This document shows, piece after piece, positions 1 to 9,484 of a stretch of DNA of 32,105 nt (position 1 is its first letter; every line of letters begins with the position of its first letter). The stretch is from Bacilli bacterium (GTDB taxonomy: Bacteria > Bacillota_I > Bacilli_A > RFN20 > UBA1709), in NCBI GenBank assembly GCA_028693955.1, contig JAQUUH010000010.1, positions 1 through 32,105 of the forward strand. The letters are read 5' to 3'. A program made the position numbers and the translations under genes. The notes under the pieces are model-generated. The model was given only the letters and a program-made list of their open reading frames with translations. It did no database searches and was not told the DNA's origin.

Positions 1-260
1 CAATAATCCCTATTGCTCATAGTATTCCACTAAATATTGTTGGTACTCTTGTTGGAGCTATTATTACTGAAAGAGTTTACGCTGTGCCTGGAATGGGCAA
101 AATGTTAACTGACTCAATTAATAATTATAACAACGCAATGATTGTTGCTCTAACATTTATCTATACAGCATTATCAATATTAGGTTTGCTACTTGGTGAT
201 ATTTTAATTTCAATGATTGATCCAAGAATTTCATTTGAAGGCGAAGGGGGGAGAAAATAA
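1..260 (+). CDS. oppB: Oligopeptide ABC transporter permease OppB, C-terminal part (5' end outside window)
   Basis: The open frame enters from the left edge and gives the last 85 residues of a membrane permease. It carries the typical OppB/DppB ending: an ERVYAVPGMGKML segment (the conserved 'E.vf..pG.G.l' stretch), a hydrophobic helix near the end and a short tail after IDPRISF. It forms one half of the transmembrane channel that brings peptides across the cytoplasmic membrane. Its stop overlaps the oppC start by one base (TAATG), so the two are translationally coupled. The substrate-binding protein OppA is not in the window and may lie upstream. The family call is firm; the substrate class (peptides) is inferred from the family. 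Confidence 0.9.
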   Translation, partial: IIPIAHSIPLNIVGTLVGAIITERVYAVPGMGKMLTDSINNYNNAMIVALTFIYTALSILGLLLGDILISMIDPRISFEGEGGRK

Positions 261-1207
261 TGGCAGAAAAAAAGAATAAAGATGATTTATTTGTCCTTGC
301 TGACAATAGATCTAGTGACGCTGAAAAAATATATGCTCCAAATTATTCATATTGGCGCTCTGTTGTTCGTTCTTTCTTCTCAAAGAAGACTAACTATGTA
401 GCCTTGGGAGTATTAATAGTAATACTATTATTATCTTTCATAAATCCTTTAGTTTCTGGCTACACTACTGATGCTCCAAATATCAATAATGGTGATTTAC
501 ACCTATTGCCACCTGGAACAACATTTGATGGAATCTTCTACATATTTGGAACCGACCATCAAGGAGACTCATTATTTGCAGCTATTTGGGCTGGTGCAAG
601 AACATCTCTAGTACTCGCACTTGTTGCTTCTGCAATAAACATGAGTGTTGGTGTTGTTGTTGGTGCTTTCTGGGGTTATTCAAAAGCTGTTGACAAGATT
701 ATGACTGAAGTATATAACATTATTTCCAATGTACCATTCATACTATTTGTAACCGTATTTATGTACATAGCTGGTTCTGGCTTCTGGCAGTTGGTTGCTG
801 CTATGACCATTACTGGTTGGATTGGAATCGCGTATTTTATTAGAACTCAAGTAATAATCATTCGTGACCGTGAATATAATCTAGCTTCTAGATGTCTAGG
901 AACTTCTATTCCACGAATGGTTACAAGAAATATTCTCCCTTATTTAACATCTGTTATCGTTACTCTTTTATCAAGAGAAATTCCATCTTATATTTCATAT
1001 GAAGTCTTCTTATCCTATATTGGGGTTGGTATTGATGCCAGCACTCCATCATTAGGAAGAATGATTCAAATGTATGCAACTTGGATGGATCAAAAACCAT
1101 ATGTATTTTGGATTCCTGTTGCTGTAGCAGCTTGTGTAACTATATCACTTTATGTAGTTGGACAAAATCTTGCAGACAGTTCAGATCCAAAGACACATAT
1201 GATTTAG
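260..1207 (+). CDS. oppC: Oligopeptide ABC transporter permease OppC
   Basis: This is a 315-residue inner-membrane permease, the usual length for OppC/DppC. A charged cytoplasmic N-terminus leads to the first membrane helix at about residues 45-65. A large external loop follows, then the binding-protein-dependent transport domain with about five more helices. The EAA-type loop that contacts the ATPases is visible around RCLGTSIPRMVTRNILP, and the family ending GQNLADSSDPK is present. The start is fixed by a GGGGGGAG ribosome site inside the end of oppB. It pairs with OppB as the channel of the peptide importer, energised by OppD and OppF just downstream. Nothing is unusual in it. Confidence 0.93.
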   Translation: MAEKKNKDDLFVLADNRSSDAEKIYAPNYSYWRSVVRSFFSKKTNYVALGVLIVILLLSFINPLVSGYTTDAPNINNGDLHLLPPGTTFDGIFYIFGTDHQGDSLFAAIWAGARTSLVLALVASAINMSVGVVVGAFWGYSKAVDKIMTEVYNIISNVPFILFVTVFMYIAGSGFWQLVAAMTITGWIGIAYFIRTQVIIIRDREYNLASRCLGTSIPRMVTRNILPYLTSVIVTLLSREIPSYISYEVFLSYIGVGIDASTPSLGRMIQMYATWMDQKPYVFWIPVAVAACVTISLYVVGQNLADSSDPKTHMI

Positions 1208-1224
1208 ATTGGAGGTAATTAAAA

Positions 1225-2664
1225 ATGGAAAGAAAAAAATTACTTACAATTCGTCACTTAGATGTTAAATTTAACGTTCGTGCTAGAATACTATCCGCAA
1301 TAAGAGATATTACAATGGAAATATATGAGGGAGAAAATATTGCTATTGTTGGAGAATCTGGTAGTGGAAAATCAGTCTTAACAAAAACATTTACTGGTAT
1401 GCTTGAATCTAATGGGGTAATTTCTCATGGTAAAATTATTTATCATAATAAAGAACTTGAAGACACAAGTGTTCATGTTGATCCACTAGATGTCTATTTC
1501 TATAAACAAATTAAAAAAGAACTACTAGAAGCCTTAAAATCATGTACAAGCGAAGAAGCAAAGAACTTGAACACTCCTGAAAGACTTAATACTCTTGCAG
1601 TAGATTTAATGTGTTCAATAGATAGATTCCCATTCTTTAAAAAGTTTGGTGCTTTCTTCAAATTAAAAAAGATTTTCTCTGGAGCTATAAAGGATAACAT
1701 ATTATTAACAGATAAAAAAATTGATCGTTTAATTGCTAAGGTTACTTTCAAAGTATCTCCTGTTGATAAAAATTACGTTTTACCAGTTAAAGGGGATAAT
1801 ATTAAGGCCGTTTGTACAATTGATTTAGCAAAAATTAAACTAAATAAAGATTGGCAAAAAATAAGAGGCGTAAGAATTGCTACTGTATTCCAAGATCCAA
1901 TGACATCCTTAAATCCTATTAGATCTATTGGTTCACAAATTACAGAAGTAATCATTAAACATAGAGGATTATCAAATGAAGAAGCTAAAAAAGAAGCTAT
2001 AAGTTTGATGGAAAAAGTTGGAATTATTGATGCTGCTAAAAGATTTAATGAATACTCATTTCAATATTCTGGAGGAATGAGACAAAGAATAGTTATCGCT
2101 ATTGCATTAGCATGTAGGCCTCAAATATTAATTTGTGATGAACCTACAACTGCTCTTGATGTTACAATACAAGCTCAAATTATCCAATTAATTAAAGATT
2201 TACAAAAAGAATTTGGATTTACAACTATCTATATTACACATGATTTAGGAGTTGTTGCTTCTGTTGCAGATCGTGTTGCAGTTATTTATGCTGGTCAAAT
2301 AGTAGAAATTGGTAAAGTAGAAGAAATATATTATGAACCAAAACACCCATATACTTGGGCTCTTCTATCTTCATTGCCACAACTTTCAGAAAAAGGATCT
2401 GAATTATTCTCAATAAAAGGAACTCCGCCTTCATTATACAATGAAGTAAAAGGCGATGCTTTTGCACCAAGAAATCCATATGCACTAAAGATTGATTTTG
2501 TTGAAGAACCTCCAATGTTTGAAGTAACTCCAACACACTTTGCAAAAACTTGGCTATTAGACCCAAGAGCTCCAAAAGTTGAATCACCAAAAATAATTCA
2601 TGATCTTCATATCAAAATGGCCGCAAAAGCTAATTTGGAAGGAGTGATGGATGATGCCAAATAA
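1225..2664 (+). CDS. oppD: Oligopeptide ABC transporter ATPase OppD with a large insertion
   Basis: This is the cytoplasmic ATPase of the peptide importer, 479 residues. Walker A (GESGSGKS) is at 43-50, the Q-loop [10 protein letters not shown] has Gln223, the signature SGGMRQR starts at 282, and Walker B is LICDEPT with Asp305-Glu306. The C-terminal oligopeptide-transporter extension (about 370-460) is present but has no obvious cysteine cluster. The odd point is the distance from the Walker A lysine to the Q-loop glutamine: 174 residues here, against about 50 in ordinary OppD. About 125 extra residues (roughly 81-207) therefore sit inside the nucleotide-binding domain. The core motifs are all intact, so it should be an active ATPase. 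An AGGAGG-like site (GGAGGTAA) precedes the ATG. It overlaps oppF by 14 bases. Confidence 0.93.
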   Translation: MERKKLLTIRHLDVKFNVRARILSAIRDITMEIYEGENIAIVGESGSGKSVLTKTFTGMLESNGVISHGKIIYHNKELEDTSVHVDPLDVYFYKQIKKELLEALKSCTSEEAKNLNTPERLNTLAVDLMCSIDRFPFFKKFGAFFKLKKIFSGAIKDNILLTDKKIDRLIAKVTFKVSPVDKNYVLPVKGDNIKAVCTIDLAKIKLNKDWQKIRGVRIATVFQDPMTSLNPIRSIGSQITEVIIKHRGLSNEEAKKEAISLMEKVGIIDAAKRFNEYSFQYSGGMRQRIVIAIALACRPQILICDEPTTALDVTIQAQIIQLIKDLQKEFGFTTIYITHDLGVVASVADRVAVIYAGQIVEIGKVEEIYYEPKHPYTWALLSSLPQLSEKGSELFSIKGTPPSLYNEVKGDAFAPRNPYALKIDFVEEPPMFEVTPTHFAKTWLLDPRAPKVESPKIIHDLHIKMAAKANLEGVMDDAK

Positions 2665-3625
2665 TAAAGAAGTAGTTTTGTCACTTAAAAATATTAATAT
2701 AGTATTTAAACAAGGAAAGAAAAAATTTCATGCAGTTCATGATTGTAGTTTTGATATTTATAAAGGTGAAACATTTTCTCTAGTTGGTGAATCTGGTAGT
2801 GGAAAGACCACAATCGGAAGAGCAATTGTACGTATAAATCAATTAGAAAGTGGCGAAATAATTTATAAAGGAAAAAAGATTTCTGGACAAATTCCGAAAG
2901 AAGAAGACCGTCAAGTAATTAGAAACATTCAAATGATATTCCAAGACCCAGCCTCTTCATTAAATGAAAGAGCGACTGTTGATTATATAGTTAGTGAAGG
3001 TTTATACAACTTTCATTTATATAAAAGTGAAGAAGATCGTTTGAATAAGGTAACTAAAGCTATGGAAAGTGTTGGATTATTGCCAGAACACATAACTCGT
3101 TACCCACATGAATTTTCTGGTGGTCAAAGACAAAGAATAGGTATAGCCCGTTCAATTGTTATGGAACCAGAATTTATCGTTGCTGATGAACCAATATCAG
3201 CACTTGATGTTTCTATAAGAGCTCAAGTTTTAAATCTTTTAAAACAATTCCAAGTTGAAAGAGGTCTAACATATTTATTCATTGCTCATGACCTATCTGT
3301 TGTAAGATTTATTTCTGATAGAATTGCCGTTATTCATAAAGGAAGGATAGTAGAATTGGCAGAGTCTGAGGAATTATTTAACTTCCCTCTCCACCCTTAT
3401 ACTCATTCCTTAATGTCAGCAATCCCTATCCCTGACCCAATACTTGAAAAGAAAAAGAAATTATTTACATACGATGGAAGTGAACATGATTATTCTGTTG
3501 ACAAGCCTTCCTGGGTAGAAATTAAACCTGGCCATTTCATTTTTGCAAATGAAAAGGAAAAGGAAATTTATAAAAAGAAGATTCAGGAAAGAAAAATTCA
3601 CAACGAGGAATTCGAAAAAAAATAA
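2651..3625 (+). CDS. oppF: Oligopeptide ABC transporter ATPase OppF
   Basis: This is the second ATPase of the importer, 324 residues. Walker A (GESGSGKTT), a Q-loop [10 protein letters not shown], the signature SGGQRQR and Walker [11 protein letters not shown] are all present. The C-terminus has the OppF/DppF extension. It heterodimerises with OppD under the OppB-OppC channel. Two adjacent ATG codons (2651 and 2654) follow the GGAG site inside the end of oppD; the second has the better spacing, so the start is uncertain by one codon. The last roughly 35 residues are rich in lysine and glutamate and look like a free charged tail. A strong terminator follows within 25 bases, closing the operon. 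Confidence 0.93.
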   Translation: MMPNNKEVVLSLKNINIVFKQGKKKFHAVHDCSFDIYKGETFSLVGESGSGKTTIGRAIVRINQLESGEIIYKGKKISGQIPKEEDRQVIRNIQMIFQDPASSLNERATVDYIVSEGLYNFHLYKSEEDRLNKVTKAMESVGLLPEHITRYPHEFSGGQRQRIGIARSIVMEPEFIVADEPISALDVSIRAQVLNLLKQFQVERGLTYLFIAHDLSVVRFISDRIAVIHKGRIVELAESEELFNFPLHPYTHSLMSAIPIPDPILEKKKKLFTYDGSEHDYSVDKPSWVEIKPGHFIFANEKEKEIYKKKIQERKIHNEEFEKK

Positions 3626-3647
3626 ACTTGAAAATCTCTGAATAGAT

Positions 3648-3676
3648 AAAAGAAGGACCATTAAGGTCCTTCTTTT
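3648..3676. terminator. Bidirectional rho-independent terminator between oppF and the ApbE-like gene
   Basis: A perfect 12-bp stem (AAAAGAAGGACC pairing with its complement at 3665-3676) closes a 5-base loop. A-rich and T-rich flanks provide U-tracts in both directions. It lies between two converging genes and should end both transcripts. Confidence 0.92.
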
Positions 3677-3689
3677 AATTTATTTTATT

Positions 3690-5000
3690 CTAATCTATTA
3701 TTTCAACATCTATTTCAGAATCTGTAAAATAAATATATTCTTGAACTTCTTTACTAATTATTGCTTTTATATCATCATACCCAACATTTAATGTAGCATT
3801 ATAAACTCCTAAAATGTATGTTGAAGATGATGATAATTCGGAGATTTTTTGCTTAGTCAAGTCAAAAGGAGAATTCATCATTAATAAAGCATTATACAAT
3901 GTATCTTGAAATGAATTTGAAGAAGTGATAATCTGAATTGCTCTAAAATTATTTATTGGATATCCTGTAGTTGCATCATAATATAAATATCTTATAGCAT
4001 CATTATCTTCTTTATGAATACCATAATTACCAGAACTTAAATAATCTCCTATTGTAACAACATTGATGTTTCCTAAAACATAGGTATTACTAAAAGAATT
4101 ACTAGCTCCTGTTTTTATATTATTAGGATCTGCTAAAGATATATCCCATGTTGAAGATACAGGATGATTACCTAAAGTTTTTACATTACCCTCACCAGTA
4201 TAAATGTATCCTTTTATATAATTTTGTTCAATTAAATCATCATATAAATCATTAATAGCATATATTGAAGAAAAAAATTGAGTATTCAAACTGATACTAT
4301 TGCTACATTCTGAAGAAACATTATAAATTATACTCATTTTACTGTCATCAAATATTAAGGAATCTTCTTTTTCTAGTTGAGATAATGAACAACTAACAAT
4401 ATTTTCAACTTTTAACTTATTTACTTCATCATAAATTGGATCTGTAAAAGTGGGATCACCAGAAAGAATTTGATCTTGCCAATAACTATATAACTCTCCA
4501 GCAAAAACATTAAATACTCCCGATGAATCAATAGAATACTGATATAATTCTTTAAGGGTATCATAAAGAAATGGTTCAACAATAATCTCTTCGCCAGGAT
4601 GTTCATTAATATATTTTAAATTTATAACATCAGCATAATTATTATTTGTATCTAACAACATAAAAGTTTTTCCTAAAGATGAATTGTATATGCCTTCTAA
4701 AACTTCATTGTTAGTTAACATACTTTGTCTATCTTCATCAAAATAATAATTTATTTTTATGTCTCCATAATATGGATACAACTCTTCACCATCTTTTGTC
4801 GTTATTTTTTCAAGTTCTATATTACTCCATCCAGGTTTCTTACTAAATAAATCAACAATTCCTTTTGTTATAAAAAATACTGCAACACCAAGAAATATTA
4901 TCAATAATACTACTCTAATAACAATATTTAATTTTCTTTTCTTATCCTGCACAATATCACCATTCTTTACTGACTTACATTTTATAATAATTTGCGCCAT
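3690..5000 (-). CDS. Membrane-anchored, divergent ApbE-like (FAD:protein FMN transferase fold) protein
   Basis: 436 residues. A cytoplasmic N-terminus is followed by one membrane helix (about 27-47) and a long outside domain. The outside part aligns by eye with ApbE flavin transferases. It has an ISPELF-like segment followed by SSGVFNVFAGELYSYW (family: sdGaFDptvgpL..lW), a G..PV..TWDISLADP stretch (family: G..W.vgI.dP), and DYLSSGNYGIH...DATTGYPI (family: tSGdy...HiiDPrTGyP). Key positions look lost: the GGIAKG-type flavin/metal motif is replaced by LNTQFFSSIYAIND, and the late D-A-x-S/T metal site reads QDTLYNAL. It may therefore be a weak or non-catalytic relative, or a lineage-specific form. 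It follows nifJ but is separated by a terminator hairpin. The family call is moderately sure; its activity is unknown. Confidence 0.6.
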   Translation of the reverse strand: MAQIIIKCKSVKNGDIVQDKKRKLNIVIRVVLLIIFLGVAVFFITKGIVDLFSKKPGWSNIELEKITTKDGEELYPYYGDIKINYYFDEDRQSMLTNNEVLEGIYNSSLGKTFMLLDTNNNYADVINLKYINEHPGEEIIVEPFLYDTLKELYQYSIDSSGVFNVFAGELYSYWQDQILSGDPTFTDPIYDEVNKLKVENIVSCSLSQLEKEDSLIFDDSKMSIIYNVSSECSNSISLNTQFFSSIYAINDLYDDLIEQNYIKGYIYTGEGNVKTLGNHPVSSTWDISLADPNNIKTGASNSFSNTYVLGNINVVTIGDYLSSGNYGIHKEDNDAIRYLYYDATTGYPINNFRAIQIITSSNSFQDTLYNALLMMNSPFDLTKQKISELSSSSTYILGVYNATLNVGYDDIKAIISKEVQEYIYFTDSEIDVEIID

Positions 5001-5018
5001 TTTTCCACTTTATTATGT

Positions 5019-5050
5019 ATTTAAAAAAGGAGTTTCCTCCTTTTTTAAAT
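5019..5050 (-). terminator. Terminator/attenuator hairpin after nifJ
   Basis: A perfect 14-bp stem (5019-5032 with 5037-5050) closes a 4-base loop. In the minus-strand transcript it ends in a run of six U. It follows the nifJ stop by about 5 bases and precedes the ApbE-like gene by about 20. It should end most nifJ transcripts, with any read-through supplying the next gene. Confidence 0.85.
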
Positions 5051-5055
5051 ATTTA

Positions 5056-8000
5056 TTACCATTTTGACATGTTTTTTAAACGATTATATCTTTTTTCAGC
5101 ATACTTTCTTGATAAATCTATTAACTCATCTGCATGATTAGGATTAATTATTGGCAATTGACTAAACCTGATTTCTGTAGCTACAAAATCTTTAAATTTT
5201 TCAAAATTTGGTTCTGCACAATCAATAACTAATGGATTCTTCCCTTGATCTTCTAATCTTGGATCATATCTATATATTGGGAAATATCCACATTCTACAG
5301 CTTTTTTCTCTGTTTGCTGATGATTCATCAACCCACCTTTAATTCCATGTTCAATACATGGAGAATAGGCAATAATTATTGATGGTCCATCATAACTTTC
5401 TGCTTCTTGTAATGCTTTTATTACTTGATTTGGATTAGCCCCCATAGCAACTTGAGCAACATAAACATTTTGGTATGCCATTGCTATTGCAGCTAAATCT
5501 TTTTTAGCTGTTTTCTTACCAGCTGCAGCAAATTTTGCAATAGATCCGGTTTGAGATGACTTGGAGGATTGTCCACCAGTATTTGAATAAACTTCTGTAT
5601 CTAAAACAAGAATATTAACATTTTCTTGACTTGCTAATACATGATCAAGTCCACCATAACCAATATCATATGCCCAACCATCTCCACCAATAATCCAAAC
5701 AGATTTATTTATAATATCATCTTCATATTTTAATAATTCTTTGATACCACTAGATTTTGATTTATTAACTAAATCTATAATCTTTTCCTTATAATCACGT
5801 CCATTTTTAATAGACTTTTGTTCTTCAAGATATTTCTTTAGAAGTTCTTGTAATTCCTTTTCACATTTATCGATATTATTTTCAATAATATTTCTAATTG
5901 TTTCTAATTTATAGTTTAAAGCAACTCTCATTCCATAACCATATTCTGCATTGTCCTCAAATAATGAATTTGCCCAAGCAGGCCCTTCGTGATTTTCATC
6001 TGTTGCAAATGGAGTTGATGGAACTGCTCCACTATAAATTGAAGAACATCCTGTGGCATTAGCAATCAACATATCTTTGCCAAATAGTTGTGTAACTAGA
6101 CGGTAATATGGTGTTTCACCACATCCAGCACATGCACCGGAAACCTCAAAATAAGGCCTTAGCAATGATGCTCCTTTAACATTATTAATTGGGAAATACT
6201 GAGATTTATATTCTATCTTTTTATACAAATAATCGGCTGCTTCTCCTTGTGCCAATTGTGTTTTTACATCTACCATTTTTAGAGCTTTATTTTCTGGCTT
6301 TGTTGGACATTCAACAACACATAGTCCACAACCAACACAGTTTTCTGGAGACACTTGAATTCTATATTTCAACCCTTTAACATTTGGTCCACCCATAACA
6401 GGTAGCAAATCATTTTTAACAATATCAGGAGCATTTTCAACTTCTTTATCATTTAATATAAATGCTCTAATTGTTGCGTGTGGACAAACAAATGCACATC
6501 TACCACATTGAATACATGCTGAACTATTCCACATTGGAACTTCTGAAGCAATTGTTCGCTTTTCTTGATAAGTAATATCATTTTTCATTGTACCATCCAT
6601 TATATTATTTTTAGTAAAAACTGATACAGGAATGTCATTACCATCTAATTCAGCAATTTTCTTAACATATTGACTAAAATATTCATCATCATTTTTATGT
6701 TCAATTACTTTTATTACTAGATCTTTCCACTTTGGATCAACAATAATCTCTTTGATTGCTGTCCCTCCAAGTTCTATTGCTTTGAAATTTAACTCTACTA
6801 TTTCTTTACCCTTTTTGCTATAGGCTTTTACTACTGCTTCTTTCATATACTTTTGAGCATCTTCATATGACATGATTGAAGGATTAAGTTTAAAAAACGC
6901 TGATTGTAAAATTGTGTTTGTTCTTCTACCCATTCCAATACTTTCTGCAATATGAGTAGCATCAATTATATAAAATTTTGCATTTTTTTCGGCTAATTGC
7001 TTTTTAAGTTTATTTGGCAATTTTTGTACTATTTCTTGTTCATTAAAAGTTGTGTTCAATAAGAATGCCCCGCCTTTTTTCAAATTGCATAACATATCAT
7101 ATTTAAACAAATATGTATCTAAAGAACAAGAAATAAAATCTGCATTTTTAACATAATATGTAGATCTTATTGGACTTTTACCAAATCTCAAATTGCTTCT
7201 TGTGGCTCCACCAGCCTTTTTAGAATCATAAGCAAAATATGCTTGAGAATATAAATTTGTATGATCACCAATTATTTTAATTGAGTTCTTATTTGCAGAA
7301 ACTGTTCCATCTGAACCTAACCCATAAAACAAACAAGAAGTATAATCATTTTCAACATAAAAATCTTTATCCTCTTTTAATGATTTAAAAGTTACATCAT
7401 CATTAATACCTATTGTGAAGCTATGGAAAGGATCTTTAGAAATTAAATGATCGTATACAGCTTTTATTTGACGAGGTTGGACATCTTTACTAGATAATCC
7501 ATATCTACCTCCAATAATTAATTCAATACCTTTGAAATTATTTGTTAATGCATTATAAACATCAAGGTATAGTGGTTCTCCTAAAGAGCCAACTTCTTTT
7601 GTTCTATCAAGAACTGCTACCCTTTTTACTGATGTAGGCAATACTTTTATTAAGTGTTCTATTGAGAATGGCCTATATAGATGAACTTTGATTAGACCTA
7701 CTTTTCTACCTTTTCTAACTAGTTCATCTATTACTTCAGAAATTGTCTCACTAACAGAACCCATTGCAACTATTACATCTGTAGCATCTTTATCACCATA
7801 ATAAACAAATGGTGCATAATCACGCCCTGTTAATTTAGATATCTTTCTAAAATAATCATCAGCGATTTCAATGACTTTTTCATAGTGCTTATTTTGAGCT
7901 TCTCTTCCTTGAAAATAAATATCATCATTTTCATTTCCCCCTCTAGTAACAGGGTTTGTATGGGGATTTAAAGCCTTTTTACGAAATTCTTCTAAAGCTT

Positions 8001-8598
8001 TATTATCAAGAAGTTTTTCTAAATCGTCATAATTTTGAAGTTCAACTTTCTGAATCTCATGTGAAGTTCTAAATCCATCAAAAAAATGAAGTACTGGGGC
8101 CATTGCTTTTATTGCTACTAAATGAGCAAGCGGAGCTAAATCAGCCACCTCTTGAACTGAATGTGAACAAATCATTGTTACTCCAGTTTGTCTAACAGCA
8201 TAAATATCTTGATGATCACCAAAAATTGATAGTGATCTTGTCGCTAAAGATCTTGATGAAACATGTAGTACTGCTGGCAATAATTCACCAACCCATTTGT
8301 AAATATTAGGAATCATCAATAATAACCCTTGAGATGCAGTGTATGTAGTTGCAAGTGAGCCTGCTTGTAATGCTCCATGAACAGCTCCTGAAGCACCAGC
8401 TTCGGATTGCATCTCTACAACTTTAACAAGACTTCCAAAAATATTTTTCTTACCTTTTGCAGACCAAGCATCAACGTGTTCTGCCATTGGAGATGAAGGA
8501 GTTATAGGATAAATACCCGCCACCTCAGTAAAAGCATATGAACCATATGCTGCTGCCTCATTTCCATCCATTGAAACAAAATTCTTCTTAGTTACCAT
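5056..8598 (-). CDS. nifJ: Pyruvate:ferredoxin (flavodoxin) oxidoreductase
   Basis: This is an oxygen-sensitive cytoplasmic enzyme converting pyruvate plus CoA to acetyl-CoA and CO2 while reducing ferredoxin. It is 1180 residues, full length for the single-chain form. The N-terminal pyrophosphate/pyrimidine-type domain begins at MDGNEAAAYGSYAFTEVAG. A 2[4Fe-4S] ferredoxin domain has Cys695/698/701/705 and Cys754/757/760/764. CAGCGETPYY and ATGCSSIYSG supply ligands for the third cluster. The thiamine-diphosphate motif GDGWAYDIGYGGLDH and VYSNTGGQSS follow. An ATG 15 bases upstream (8613) lies inside galU. The ATG at 8598 has GAGGAGG at ideal spacing and starts at the family position, so I chose it. 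It lies one base after the galU stop, so it is co-transcribed with galU and the Rex-like gene. It implies anaerobic fermentation. Confidence 0.97.
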   Translation of the reverse strand: MVTKKNFVSMDGNEAAAYGSYAFTEVAGIYPITPSSPMAEHVDAWSAKGKKNIFGSLVKVVEMQSEAGASGAVHGALQAGSLATTYTASQGLLLMIPNIYKWVGELLPAVLHVSSRSLATRSLSIFGDHQDIYAVRQTGVTMICSHSVQEVADLAPLAHLVAIKAMAPVLHFFDGFRTSHEIQKVELQNYDDLEKLLDNKALEEFRKKALNPHTNPVTRGGNENDDIYFQGREAQNKHYEKVIEIADDYFRKISKLTGRDYAPFVYYGDKDATDVIVAMGSVSETISEVIDELVRKGRKVGLIKVHLYRPFSIEHLIKVLPTSVKRVAVLDRTKEVGSLGEPLYLDVYNALTNNFKGIELIIGGRYGLSSKDVQPRQIKAVYDHLISKDPFHSFTIGINDDVTFKSLKEDKDFYVENDYTSCLFYGLGSDGTVSANKNSIKIIGDHTNLYSQAYFAYDSKKAGGATRSNLRFGKSPIRSTYYVKNADFISCSLDTYLFKYDMLCNLKKGGAFLLNTTFNEQEIVQKLPNKLKKQLAEKNAKFYIIDATHIAESIGMGRRTNTILQSAFFKLNPSIMSYEDAQKYMKEAVVKAYSKKGKEIVELNFKAIELGGTAIKEIIVDPKWKDLVIKVIEHKNDDEYFSQYVKKIAELDGNDIPVSVFTKNNIMDGTMKNDITYQEKRTIASEVPMWNSSACIQCGRCAFVCPHATIRAFILNDKEVENAPDIVKNDLLPVMGGPNVKGLKYRIQVSPENCVGCGLCVVECPTKPENKALKMVDVKTQLAQGEAADYLYKKIEYKSQYFPINNVKGASLLRPYFEVSGACAGCGETPYYRLVTQLFGKDMLIANATGCSSIYSGAVPSTPFATDENHEGPAWANSLFEDNAEYGYGMRVALNYKLETIRNIIENNIDKCEKELQELLKKYLEEQKSIKNGRDYKEKIIDLVNKSKSSGIKELLKYEDDIINKSVWIIGGDGWAYDIGYGGLDHVLASQENVNILVLDTEVYSNTGGQSSKSSQTGSIAKFAAAGKKTAKKDLAAIAMAYQNVYVAQVAMGANPNQVIKALQEAESYDGPSIIIAYSPCIEHGIKGGLMNHQQTEKKAVECGYFPIYRYDPRLEDQGKNPLVIDCAEPNFEKFKDFVATEIRFSQLPIINPNHADELIDLSRKYAEKRYNRLKNMSKW

Positions 8599-8599
8599 T

Positions 8600-9478
8600 T
8601 TATTCCTCCTCATTAATTTTTCTTAAATAATTTTTTGCTTCTTTACCAATATCTTCTCGTGTTAAAGCAAAATCTATTATCGCCTTAAAATAACCAAATC
8701 TATCACCAACATCATATCTTTTGCCTTCAAAATCATAGGCATATATTGATTCTTTTTCAAGAAGCGAGAAAATAGAATCTGTTAGTTGAATTTCCCCACC
8801 AAATCCAGGCTTTTGTTTTTCAAGATATGCAAAGATTGAGTTTGTTAGAATATATCTTCCAAGTATTGCAACATTGCTAGGTGCGGCCTCAAAATTTGGC
8901 TTTTCTACCATTCCTATAACTTTATATTCTCTTCCTTGAAAATTACTATAACTAATTATCCCATATTTATTTACATCTGCGGCTTCAACAGTTTGTACTC
9001 CAAGTATAGTACAGTTATATTTATTATATAAATCAATCAACTGCTTAGTTGCTCCATTATCTTTATTAACTACAATGTCATCTCCTAATAAAACAGCAAA
9101 ATCTTCGCCATCAACAAAATCTTTTGCCATTAAAATAGCGTGTCCTAAACCCTTTTGTTCATTTTGATATGTAAAAGTTATATTACACATTTTTTCGCTT
9201 TCACGTAACTTAACTAATAAATTATCTTTTCCTTTATCCAGTAAAAATTTTTCAAATTTTTTATTACAAGAAAAATAATTGATTATATCTTTTTTATCTT
9301 CATTAACTATTATTAGAATTTCACTAATCCCAGCTTCTATTGCTTCTTCAACAATAATTTGAATAGTTGGAATGTCCACTATTGGTAGCATTTCTTTGGA
9401 AATTGCTTTTGTTATTGGCAAAAACCTTGTTCCAAATCCAGCTGCAGGTATTACAGCTTTTTTTATCTTTTTATCCAT
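8600..9478 (-). CDS. galU: UTP--glucose-1-phosphate uridylyltransferase
   Basis: 292 residues, standard length. It makes UDP-glucose from UTP and glucose-1-phosphate in the cytoplasm, feeding glycolipid and surface polysaccharide synthesis. The N-terminal nucleotide-binding signature is PAAGFGTRFLPITKAISKEM. The metal/uridine motif LLGDDIV, the sugar-binding stretch VEKP, and the GGEIQLTDS and YDVGDRFGY blocks are all in place. The start has an AGGTGAT ribosome site. It sits between the Rex-like gene (6-base gap) and nifJ (one-base gap), so all three are probably one transcript. I see no direct metabolic reason for a galU-nifJ pairing. The identification is secure. Confidence 0.96.
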   Translation of the reverse strand: MDKKIKKAVIPAAGFGTRFLPITKAISKEMLPIVDIPTIQIIVEEAIEAGISEILIIVNEDKKDIINYFSCNKKFEKFLLDKGKDNLLVKLRESEKMCNITFTYQNEQKGLGHAILMAKDFVDGEDFAVLLGDDIVVNKDNGATKQLIDLYNKYNCTILGVQTVEAADVNKYGIISYSNFQGREYKVIGMVEKPNFEAAPSNVAILGRYILTNSIFAYLEKQKPGFGGEIQLTDSIFSLLEKESIYAYDFEGKRYDVGDRFGYFKAIIDFALTREDIGKEAKNYLRKINEEE

Positions 9479-9484
9479 GATTTA

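Noticed and set aside
8599-8613. Longer N-terminus for NifJ starting at 8613
   Set aside because: That ATG lies inside galU and inside the GAGGAGG site that serves the ATG at 8598.
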